Part shown: piece after piece, positions 1-5,686 of the stretch
Numbering within the stretch: the first letter of the stretch is position 1
How the letters are laid out: each line of letters opens with the position of its first letter
The notes under the pieces: generated by a model
Databases searched by the model: none
The model's input: only the letters and a program-made list of their open reading frames with translations
What the model was told of the DNA's origin: nothing
Translations under genes and position numbers: made by a program
Assembly (NCBI GenBank): GCA_036494925.1
Contig: DASXNR010000205.1
Span: 1-6,379, forward strand
Length of the DNA: 6,379 nt
Direction of reading: 5' to 3'
Origin: JAMXLO01 sp036494925
GTDB lineage: Bacteria > Pseudomonadota > Alphaproteobacteria > Acetobacterales > Acetobacteraceae

Positions 1-2830
1 CTAGTGGAAAAACCCAGCCCCGGCCGGTCCGACGGATGCGCTCCGCCGGCGCCCCTATGTCGAATGCCAGCACATCCAGGCCCGCCTGCCACCCCTCGGT
101 CAGCGTGTAGCTCCAGGTCTCGGGCCAGACGGAGGGCAGCCAAGCCAATGACGCCTGCTGACGCCTGATCAGCCCTACTGCCTCATGTGGCTCGTATGGT
201 CCGGTGATGCGGACCCGCCCGCTGGCGGTAAGGCGAGCGTCATCGCAACTCTTGCCGACCAGGATGAACTCCAGGTCCAAGCCGCGGCTGGCGGCATCGC
301 GAGCGCAGGAGAGCAGCACCTCGAAACCCTTCTCGATGCCGATCGCACCGATCACGCAGACTCGCTGCGTGCGGCCCGCAGCGACCGGTCCGGCAGCCGG
401 CAAGCGATCGTCGTCCTCCCAACCCACCACCTCCGCCCGCACCCGGGGAAAATACCGGCGCATTCGCGTCGCCACATCGGCCGAAGGCACCACGACCCGC
501 GACGCATTGCGTATGACGCCTGCGGATCGGTTTCGGAGGTCCGCCACCGAGATCGTCTCCTCGATGCGGTTCCCCATATCGGTGATGCAGGCATTGCACG
601 CGGCGTCATCAGGCTCACCGCAATAGCGGCCGCCGACCCCGACCAACGTGATGCGGGGGCAGATCCAGGAATAGTCGTGTACTACCAACTCATAGGGGAT
701 TCGCAGCCGCTTAAGGAGTTGCAGCAACCGGGGATCGTGGCCCACCATGCTGTGCACTTCCGCGCGCACCGGCAGGTCCGTTTCCAGCAGGTCCGCCAGC
801 ATTGCCAACTCCACCGGGATGGCGAAGCGGAGGTTCGGCGTCCCGCCCTCCGGACCGTTCCCCAGCACGCAGTCGCGGCCCTTGCCGCTGCGACTCGCCA
901 CAGGCCAGAGCACGATCGGGCGCAAGCCTTCGCGCCGCAGCGCTGCCGCCCGCTCGGCAACACGCCGCTTTACCCCGCCGTCGCGGCCATGCGTCACCAG
1001 CAGCACCGAGCGCATCCCCGTGCGGAACTGCTTCCACCTCGCCATGTCGATGCGGCGCCGAGCCTCAGCCAGCGGGTCGGTTCGCTCGAACTCCGCGATC
1101 AGTTCGTCGTAGCCGGGATGCAACTGGTTCACGCGGCGCATGTTGCGCTCGATCAGGTGGCGTTTCGCCGCACCGAAGGACCGGCCGCCGACATGCGCGA
1201 CGAACACTCCGGGCACGGCGACGTGACGCCAGCCAAGATGCCGGGCACGAATGCAGAAGTCGTTCTCCTCGCCATAGCCTTGCGCGAAGATGTCTTCGCG
1301 CAACATGCCCGTGGCGTTCAGGCAATCCCGTTTAATGTAGACGCAGAACCCCACCGCGCTTGGAATATCAACGACGCGCCCGGCATTTGCCGCATGGCAG
1401 AATGCGTTCAGTTCCACCGTCTCGCTCAGGCTCGGAATCCCGTTCTCATGCTCGTTGCTGGGATAGCTCAGGATCGTGGCGTCATTCGAAAGCGGCGTGG
1501 CCGTGCCGATACTCGGGGCCGAGTACGCTGCCTCCCGCAGACTTTCCAGCCAACCGGGTGGGGCCAGCGTGTCGCTGTTCAGCAGCACGGCATCACGGCC
1601 TGGATCATGGCGCATCCCCCGGTTGGCGCTGGTGGGGAAGCCGCAGTTAACCGGATTGGTGCTCAGCGTGATGCGGCCCTCAGCAGCCAGTTTGCAAAGT
1701 GCTTGGCGAAGCTCGGCATCGGGTGAGGCGTCGTCCACCACGTGGATGCGTGCCCAGCGAGGCAGGTCCGCGAGCACGCATTCAAGGCACGCGAGGGTGC
1801 AATCGAGCGCCCCATATACCGGAATGACCACTTCCACGTCCCGCTTCCGGTGCGAGCCTCTGGCCGGCCGGCCAGTCACATGCGCCGGTGCGGCCAGAAT
1901 AACTGGTCGCGGCAGCGTCTGCGGCTCGCCGCCCCGAGCTGGAAACAGCTTCGCCACCATCATCGCCGCCGCCTCGGCACTGCGCCGCTCCATAGAGGGA
2001 TCCAATGGGCTTCCCCTTAGTTCCTGCCCACTTTCACCGTAGACTCTGAGGGGTCCATCGAATGAGCGGAGCCGGTGCGCTGGAACCTCGAATTGGCGAG
2101 GTCGTGCTAAAGCTGTCTCGATCCTGGCAACGGACGCGTGATCGGCTGCGGTGACAGTAATGGCGCCTCGCCCGTCGGAGGCCGCGACCGACAGCACAGG
2201 GTCGCAATCGGGATCGTTTGGGCACCACGCCCAACCTTGCAGGTTGCCATGGAGGGTGTCCGCGAAGCCCTCAATACGTGCGATCTCCTTGAGATGAATC
2301 ACGCTACCCAGGATACGCCCATACTCGGAGGATACCCTTAACTCCGTGCGCCGGCGCCAGCCTGCGGGCAATTGGACGGAGAATATCCCACGTCCGTGGC
2401 TGCCCGGGGCAAGTGGTCTGCCATCCATACTGACCACCGGTGACTGCGCGCCGCCACCCCGCCGCCGCAATCGAATTACGACTCTCCCAGAGGTATAGAG
2501 TACTGCCCAACCATAAGCATCATCTGACGCCGCGATGTCGCCGACGAGACGAGGGATCGTCGAATAAGCAAATTTGGAGAGGGCTTGTACTAGCGCAGCC
2601 GAAGCTTCGGAGCCCGCGCCGTGAATGTGATACGAGACCGCAGCACCCATCCACGCGTCTCGCACATCGTATCGCTGCGCGATCGCAGCAAAAAGTGCAC
2701 CGGCTTCAGGGTTTCGCTCTCGTAGCTGCAAAACTGCCAACGCCAGCGTTTCGTTGGCATGTGCGCCCTGTCTCGCAGCGCGGCAAGCCGCATTGTGGAG
2801 GGCCTCGACGGCTGCATCGTCCGACTTCAA
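1..2830 (-). CDS. Large tandem GT2-GT4 glycosyltransferase, 3' end beyond the left edge
   Basis: The frame is open from an in-frame TAG at 2849-2851 down to the left edge, giving about 943 residues from a TTG at 2830. Residues 1-100 are Ala-rich and helical (TPR-like) and 110-300 look beta-rich, with GWAW at 199-202. A GT2 domain starts near 334 with VVIPVYG, then DDAS (366-369), the NSD metal/nucleotide motif ending at D420, and GYGEENDF with the probable catalytic acid pair E521/E522. A second domain of GT4 type starts near 606 (VLLVTHGRDGG), has cysteines at 724, 737, 745 and 748, and carries the E-x7-E signature at E904 and E912. No signal peptide or membrane segment is seen, so a cytoplasmic enzyme that transfers sugars to a surface polysaccharide, O-antigen or glycan is inferred. 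The start is uncertain: no ATG lies near the N-terminus, the Shine-Dalgarno is weak (AGG about 10 nt upstream), and later starts are GTG 2665 and ATG 2650. Domain assignment is firm; the sugar and acceptor are unknown. Confidence 0.88.
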   Translation of the reverse strand, partial: MKSDDAAVEALHNAACRAARQGAHANETLALAVLQLRERNPEAGALFAAIAQRYDVRDAWMGAAVSYHIHGAGSEASAALVQALSKFAYSTIPRLVGDIAASDDAYGWAVLYTSGRVVIRLRRRGGGAQSPVVSMDGRPLAPGSHGRGIFSVQLPAGWRRRTELRVSSEYGRILGSVIHLKEIARIEGFADTLHGNLQGWAWCPNDPDCDPVLSVAASDGRGAITVTAADHASVARIETALARPRQFEVPAHRLRSFDGPLRVYGESGQELRGSPLDPSMERRSAEAAAMMVAKLFPARGGEPQTLPRPVILAAPAHVTGRPARGSHRKRDVEVVIPVYGALDCTLACLECVLADLPRWARIHVVDDASPDAELRQALCKLAAEGRITLSTNPVNCGFPTSANRGMRHDPGRDAVLLNSDTLAPPGWLESLREAAYSAPSIGTATPLSNDATILSYPSNEHENGIPSLSETVELNAFCHAANAGRVVDIPSAVGFCVYIKRDCLNATGMLREDIFAQGYGEENDFCIRARHLGWRHVAVPGVFVAHVGGRSFGAAKRHLIERNMRRVNQLHPGYDELIAEFERTDPLAEARRRIDMARWKQFRTGMRSVLLVTHGRDGGVKRRVAERAAALRREGLRPIVLWPVASRSGKGRDCVLGNGPEGGTPNLRFAIPVELAMLADLLETDLPVRAEVHSMVGHDPRLLQLLKRLRIPYELVVHDYSWICPRITLVGVGGRYCGEPDDAACNACITDMGNRIEETISVADLRNRSAGVIRNASRVVVPSADVATRMRRYFPRVRAEVVGWEDDDRLPAAGPVAAGRTQRVCVIGAIGIEKGFEVLLSCARDAASRGLDLEFILVGKSCDDARLTASGRVRITGPYEPHEAVGLIRRQQASLAWLPSVWPETWSYTLTEGWQAGLDVLAFDIGAPAERIRRTGRGWVFPL

Positions 2831-2898
2831 CTCGATTGCGCCTACATGCTACGTTAACGGGTTGCTGAACGCGCAGTCTATCTGCTGCGAGCAGCAAG

Positions 2899-2927
2899 AT
2901 TCTAGCGGAGTGAACCCCAACACCGAA
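2899..2927 (-). promoter_or_regulatory. Possible sigma70-like promoter for the glycosyltransferase
   Basis: On the minus strand TAGAAT (2904-2899) matches the -10 consensus at five of six positions. It lies 17 nt downstream of TTCGGT (2927-2922), a poor -35. The implied leader to the TTG start is about 60-65 nt. The weak -35 makes this tentative, though an activator bound at the adjacent dyad could compensate. Confidence 0.2.
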
Positions 2928-2931
2928 GCAG

Positions 2932-2946
2932 TTAACCGTCGGTTAA
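2932..2946. promoter_or_regulatory. Perfect dyad TTAACC-GTC-GGTTAA, possible operator
   Basis: Two 6-bp arms are exact reverse complements around a 3-bp centre. The AT-containing core stands out from its GC-rich surroundings. It sits just upstream of the possible glycosyltransferase -35 and about 190 bp before the CoA-transferase, where a dimeric regulator could act on either gene. The regulator is unknown. Confidence 0.35.
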
Positions 2947-3084
2947 AACGAGCGCATGATCCTCAGGGCACCACCACCACCGTCCCCCCAGCCGCAGCGT
3001 CACCAGCAGCGTCGGCGACGTGCAACCACGCATAGGACGCAGGCTCGCACTAACATCATTTCCCGAGTACCCTCGGCCCACCGA

Positions 3085-3105
3085 TCCCCGGGTCGAGCCC
3101 GGGGA
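3085..3105. repeat. REP-like palindrome (8-bp GC-rich stem, 5-nt loop)
   Basis: The arms TCCCCGGG and CCCGGGGA are perfect reverse complements around a TCGAG centre. Closely similar CCCCGGGTCxAGCCCGGGG palindromes are, from general knowledge, widespread intergenic repeats in alphaproteobacteria. It ends 27 bp before the CoA-transferase start, so it would fold in that gene's leader or lie in its promoter. There is no T tract, so it is not a typical terminator. Copy number in this genome cannot be seen here. Confidence 0.5.
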
Positions 3106-3132
3106 CAAGCCGCTGAAAGCTGACCACCGAAC

Positions 3133-4329
3133 ATGAGCTACGACAAGCCATTCGCCGGCCTCAAGGTGATCGACGTGAGCCAGGGCGTCGCCGGCCCCTA
3201 CTGCGCCATGCTGCTCGCCCAGTACGGCGCCAACGTCATCAAGGTCGAGCCGCCCGGTGTCGGCGACTGGGCCCGCAACCTCGGCGTGGTGTACGGCGAC
3301 CAGTGCGCCTATTCGCTGCCGGCCAACTTCGGCAAGCGCGGCATCGCGCTCGACCTGAAGCAGGACGGCGGCCGCGCCATCCTGTGGCGCCTGATCAAGG
3401 GCGCCGATGTATTCCTGCAAGGATTTCGCCCAGGTGTGATCGACCGCCTGGGTTTCGGCTACGACGCGGTGGCCGGGCGCGAGCCGCGCATTATCTACCT
3501 CTCCGTGTCGGGCTTCGGCCAGATGGGTCCGCTTGCAGAACGTCCGGCGATGGATCCGATCCTCCAGGCCTATACCGGACTCACGGTGGAGAACAAGGGC
3601 GAGGACGGCATCCCGCACCGCACGCCGATCATCGCGATCGACATGAGCACCGCGCTCTATGCCTATTCAGCCGTATCCACGGCGCTGTACGCCCGCCGCG
3701 ACGAACCGCGCGGCCGCCACATCGAGGCGAGTCTGATGCAGGCGGCGGCCGGGCTTCAGGTGGTGCGCCTGATGCAGTCGTATCTGGAAGATGGCGCGAT
3801 TCGGCCGCCCGGCGCGCCAGGTGGCGTCTATCAGGTCGCCGACGGCTGGATGACCATCACCGTCGTCCGCCTGCACGAATGGCTCGGCTTCTGCAAGGCG
3901 CTGGACCTGCCCGATTTCGCCGCGGACGAGCGCTTCCGAACCACCCAGGGCCGCTACGACCACAGCACCGAGATCAACGCCGCGCTGCGTCCGCTGCTCG
4001 CGTCGCGGCAATTCGCGCACTGGTCGGAGCTGTTGGCCGCGGAGCGCATCATGCACGAGCAACTAAACAGCTACACCGGTTTTCTGGAGCAACCGCAGGT
4101 CGAGGCATCCGGCGCGATCGCCTGGCTGAACCATCCGCATGTGCCGAAGAAGCTGCCGATGCCGCAGGTTATCGGAGCACCGCCCTTCATCGATGGCAGC
4201 AGGCTCGCCACCTCGCCCGGACTGGGCGAACACACCGAACCCATCCTGCGCGAGCACGGCTACACGGCGGACGAGATCGCCGACCTCGCCCGCCGTGGCG
4301 TCGTGGCGTTGGCGGGCGCTCCCCGCTAG
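3133..4329 (+). CDS. CaiB/BaiF (class III) CoA-transferase
   Basis: This 398-residue protein has the usual length of the class III CoA-transferase family, whose members move CoA between carboxylic acids in the cytoplasm through an aspartyl-CoA thioester. The N-terminal Rossmann part shows GLKVIDVSQGVAGPYCA and then GANVIKVEPPGVGDWAR (about residues 9-48). VSGFGQMGPLAERPAMD follows in the middle, and D170 in AIDMSTALYAY is the likely catalytic aspartate by position and context. The segment GGVYQVADGWMTI (about 233-245) matches the family's second conserved block. ATG 3133 is preferred because the family N-terminus begins right there. The Shine-Dalgarno is poor, with only GAAAG about 14 nt upstream. 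Third positions are strongly G/C, typical of a resident gene. No partner enzyme, such as an acyl-CoA dehydrogenase or racemase, lies beside it, so the acid substrate cannot be named. Confidence 0.93.
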   Translation: MSYDKPFAGLKVIDVSQGVAGPYCAMLLAQYGANVIKVEPPGVGDWARNLGVVYGDQCAYSLPANFGKRGIALDLKQDGGRAILWRLIKGADVFLQGFRPGVIDRLGFGYDAVAGREPRIIYLSVSGFGQMGPLAERPAMDPILQAYTGLTVENKGEDGIPHRTPIIAIDMSTALYAYSAVSTALYARRDEPRGRHIEASLMQAAAGLQVVRLMQSYLEDGAIRPPGAPGGVYQVADGWMTITVVRLHEWLGFCKALDLPDFAADERFRTTQGRYDHSTEINAALRPLLASRQFAHWSELLAAERIMHEQLNSYTGFLEQPQVEASGAIAWLNHPHVPKKLPMPQVIGAPPFIDGSRLATSPGLGEHTEPILREHGYTADEIADLARRGVVALAGAPR

Positions 4330-4694
4330 TCCGCCTGCCGGACGTGGTCGAAGAAACCGGTAATCGCGTGTAGCCGGTCGTCAGGCGCCACCAGACCGAA
4401 ATCGGTGCCGCTCACCACCGGATCGCCCGCGTCCGGGGCAAGCTCCCAGGTGAAGCGCACGCTGTTGTGGTGGCTCTCGACATCCCCAGTGCGGCGGAAT
4501 CGGTGGCCTGGAAAGCGTTCCTGCACCCCGACAATCATCGCATCGATGCCGTCCCTGCCCTCGCCTTGCAGCATTGGATCGAGATAGCGGGCGCCCTCGG
4601 TCCAGGTCCGTGCGATGAGATCCCGGCGACGGCCGGCATCCGTCTCGTTCCAGGTCGCGATGTAGCGATCGATCAGATCGGTCAGCGTATTCAT
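4326..4694 (-). CDS. NTF2/SnoaL-like small protein
   Basis: A 122-residue protein of the nuclear transport factor 2-like fold, a cone-shaped alpha+beta barrel used by many small isomerases, hydrolases and ligand-binding proteins. The N-terminal helices (LIDRYIATWNETDAGRRR, about 6-23) are followed by WTEGARYLDPMLQGEGRDGI. The strand-rich C-terminal half contains HHNSVRFTWEL, GTDF and a terminal ITGFFDHV, a layout common in this family. ATG 4694 is chosen because AAAGGAG sits 6 nt upstream. An upstream in-frame ATG at 4826 would add 44 residues, has no such site and would overlap the divergent regulator. It runs divergently from the MmyB-type regulator and convergently into the CoA-transferase with a 4-bp stop overlap. 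Substrate and activity are unknown; many members of this family remain uncharacterised. Confidence 0.85.
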   Translation of the reverse strand: MNTLTDLIDRYIATWNETDAGRRRDLIARTWTEGARYLDPMLQGEGRDGIDAMIVGVQERFPGHRFRRTGDVESHHNSVRFTWELAPDAGDPVVSGTDFGLVAPDDRLHAITGFFDHVRQAD

Positions 4695-4700
4695 GTCTGG

Positions 4701-4707
4701 CTCCTTT
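4701..4707 (-). promoter_or_regulatory. Strong Shine-Dalgarno AAAGGAG of the NTF2-like gene
   Basis: AAAGGAG on the minus strand lies 6 nt before ATG 4694. It is one of only two good ribosome binding sites in the window and decides the short start over the longer in-frame extension. Confidence 0.8.
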
Positions 4708-4712
4708 CTTGC

Positions 4713-4729
4713 CGCACCTGCGTGGTGCG
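4713..4729. promoter_or_regulatory. Inverted repeat CGCACC/GGTGCG, possible operator or leader hairpin
   Basis: Perfect 6-bp arms surround a TGCGT centre, just upstream of the NTF2-like gene's Shine-Dalgarno. It could be a binding site for the divergent XRE-type regulator or a hairpin in the leader. There is no T tract after it, so a terminator is unlikely. Confidence 0.35.
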
Positions 4730-4763
4730 CGGTCACATTTCGCCAACACGGCACCGGCAGTCG

Positions 4764-4780
4764 ATTACATCGCAGGTAAT
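4764..4780. promoter_or_regulatory. Inverted repeat ATTAC-N7-GTAAT, possible operator
   Basis: Two perfect 5-bp arms are spaced by 7 nt, with one further matching pair inside the spacer. It is the most AT-rich spot of the divergent NTF2-like/regulator region and lies 36 bp before the regulator's ATG. XRE-family dimers commonly bind such dyads next to their own gene. Assignment to this regulator is inferred from location only. Confidence 0.4.
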
Positions 4781-4809
4781 TGGAAGCATTCGCACGCACG
4801 CGGTATCGT
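4780..4809 (+). promoter_or_regulatory. Possible promoter of the XRE regulator (leaderless transcript)
   Basis: TTGGAA (4780-4785) and TATCGT (4804-4809) are separated by 18 nt and resemble weak -35 and -10 boxes. The transcript would start about at the ATG at 4816. That fits the absence of any Shine-Dalgarno there and suggests leaderless translation. The -35 abuts the ATTAC/GTAAT dyad, a suitable place for autorepression. Confidence 0.25.
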
Positions 4810-4815
4810 CGCGCC

Positions 4816-5604
4816 ATGTCAGTCACGGTCAGACCGGTCGGCGATCTGCTGCGCGAGTGGCGCCAGCGTCGTCGCCTGAGTCAGCTTGAATTGTCGTTGG
4901 AGGCGGAAATCTCCACGCGCCATCTCAGCTTTCTGGAAACCGGCCGGTCCCAGCCAAGCCGCGACATGGTGCTGCGCCTGGCGGAACAGCTCGATGTGCC
5001 GTTGCGAGATCGCAATCTCCTGCTGCATGCGGCGGGCTACGCGCCGGTGTTCCCCGAACGCCCGCTCGACGATCCGGCGCTGCGGATCGCGCGGCAAGCG
5101 GTCGATCAGGTGCTTGCCGGGCACGAACCGTACCCGGCACTCGCGGTCGATCGCCACTGGACCCTGATCGCGTCGAACGCCGCGACCACGCGATTGATTG
5201 CCGGGGTGGATGCAACCCTGCTGCGGCCGCCGATCAATGTGCTGCGTCTGGCGCTGCATCCGTCGGGGATGGCCCCGCAGACCGCGAACCTTGCCGAGTG
5301 GCGCGCGCATCTGCTCGCGCGTCTCGGCCATCAGGTCCGCGTGAGCGGCGATCCGGTGCTGGTCAGATTGTTGCGCGAACTGCGCGACTACCCGGCGCCA
5401 GACGAAGCGGCGCATGACGTGGATACCGCTGCCTTCGTTGTGCCGTTCAGGCTCAGGACCGAAGCAGGGACTCTTGCCTTCTTAAGCACCACGACAGTGT
5501 TCGGCACGCCGGTCGATATCACGCTATCGGAACTGGCGGTGGAGGCATTCTATCCGGCCGATGCGGCGACCGCGGAGACGCTCCGGCGATGCATTTTGGA
5601 CTGA
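4816..5604 (+). CDS. XRE-type transcriptional regulator with MmyB-like ligand-binding domain
   Basis: A 262-residue regulator. Residues about 9-66 form a helix-turn-helix of the XRE/Cro type: LLREWRQRRRLSQLELSLEA, then the recognition-helix part STRHLSFLETGRSQPSRD, then MVLRLAEQLDVPLRDRN. The linker LLLHAAGYAPVF leads into a C-terminal domain (about 85-260) with PYPALAVDRHWTLIASN, PINVLRLALHPSGMAP and FLSTTTVFGTPVDITLSELAVEAFYP. This is the pattern of the MmyB-like ligand-binding domain found in actinobacterial and proteobacterial regulators, which is thought to bind a small hydrophobic ligand. ATG 4816 is preferred because the family begins shortly before the helix-turn-helix; a TTG at 4780 would add 12 residues. 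No Shine-Dalgarno is visible. It is divergent from the NTF2-like gene, so that gene, itself and perhaps the downstream flavoprotein are its likely targets. Confidence 0.92.
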   Translation: MSVTVRPVGDLLREWRQRRRLSQLELSLEAEISTRHLSFLETGRSQPSRDMVLRLAEQLDVPLRDRNLLLHAAGYAPVFPERPLDDPALRIARQAVDQVLAGHEPYPALAVDRHWTLIASNAATTRLIAGVDATLLRPPINVLRLALHPSGMAPQTANLAEWRAHLLARLGHQVRVSGDPVLVRLLRELRDYPAPDEAAHDVDTAAFVVPFRLRTEAGTLAFLSTTTVFGTPVDITLSELAVEAFYPADAATAETLRRCILD

Positions 5605-5674
5605 TATAAACGAGGCAGGCCGGCCCTTTCTGCTGGGCCAATTGGCGCGTTCATACGGATTCACGTTTCCTATC

Positions 5675-5678
5675 GGAG
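5675..5678 (+). promoter_or_regulatory. Shine-Dalgarno GGAG before the flavoprotein's likely native start
   Basis: GGAG lies 8 nt before ATG 5687. The good spacing marks 5687 as the ancestral start of the PNPOx-like protein, although its frame meets a TGA after six codons. Confidence 0.6.
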
Positions 5679-5686
5679 CAACCCGC

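Larger units (their letters stand above)
2831..3132. other. Divergent intergenic region
   Basis: About 300 bases separate the divergent starts of the glycosyltransferase and the CoA-transferase. I see no convincing gene. It holds a perfect dyad at 2932-2946, a short CGTTAACG palindrome at 2852-2859, a CTGCT/AGCAG inverted repeat at 2882-2894 and a REP-like palindrome at 3085-3105. Start-proximal Shine-Dalgarno signals are weak on both sides. A short minus-strand frame (2963-3049) is considered in the findings. Confidence 0.7.

Noticed and set aside
185..1726. A 513-codon open frame on the plus strand
   Set aside because: It is the codon-aligned antisense of the glycosyltransferase. Its protein is rich in Arg, His and Ala with no recognisable domain, as expected for the reverse of a high-GC gene.
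2590..2868. Short plus- and minus-strand frames over the glycosyltransferase N-terminus
   Set aside because: They are shadows. Only the long minus-strand frame joins continuously to the GT2 and GT4 domains.
3045..3062. TAACAT as a -10 box for the CoA-transferase
   Set aside because: No acceptable -35 lies 16-18 nt upstream.
2932..3618. A 228-codon minus-strand frame opposite the CoA-transferase start
   Set aside because: It is mostly antisense to a convincing gene, has no ribosome binding site and shows no domain.
3303..4373. A 356-codon plus-strand frame overlapping the CoA-transferase
   Set aside because: It is an out-of-frame shadow; its Arg/Pro/His-rich product matches no family, whereas the 3133-4329 frame is a complete CoA-transferase.
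4326..4826. Longer form of the NTF2-like gene starting at ATG 4826
   Set aside because: It would overlap the divergent regulator, the added residues look non-coding, and the strong AAAGGAG site supports ATG 4694.
4819..5415. A 198-codon minus-strand frame opposite the regulator
   Set aside because: It is antisense to the regulator, and its Arg/Gln/His-rich product has no domain.
5622..5639. GGCCC/GGGCC inverted repeat after the regulator stop as a terminator
   Set aside because: The stem is only 5 bp with an 8-nt loop and no T tract follows. It also lies where read-through into the flavoprotein gene is plausible.
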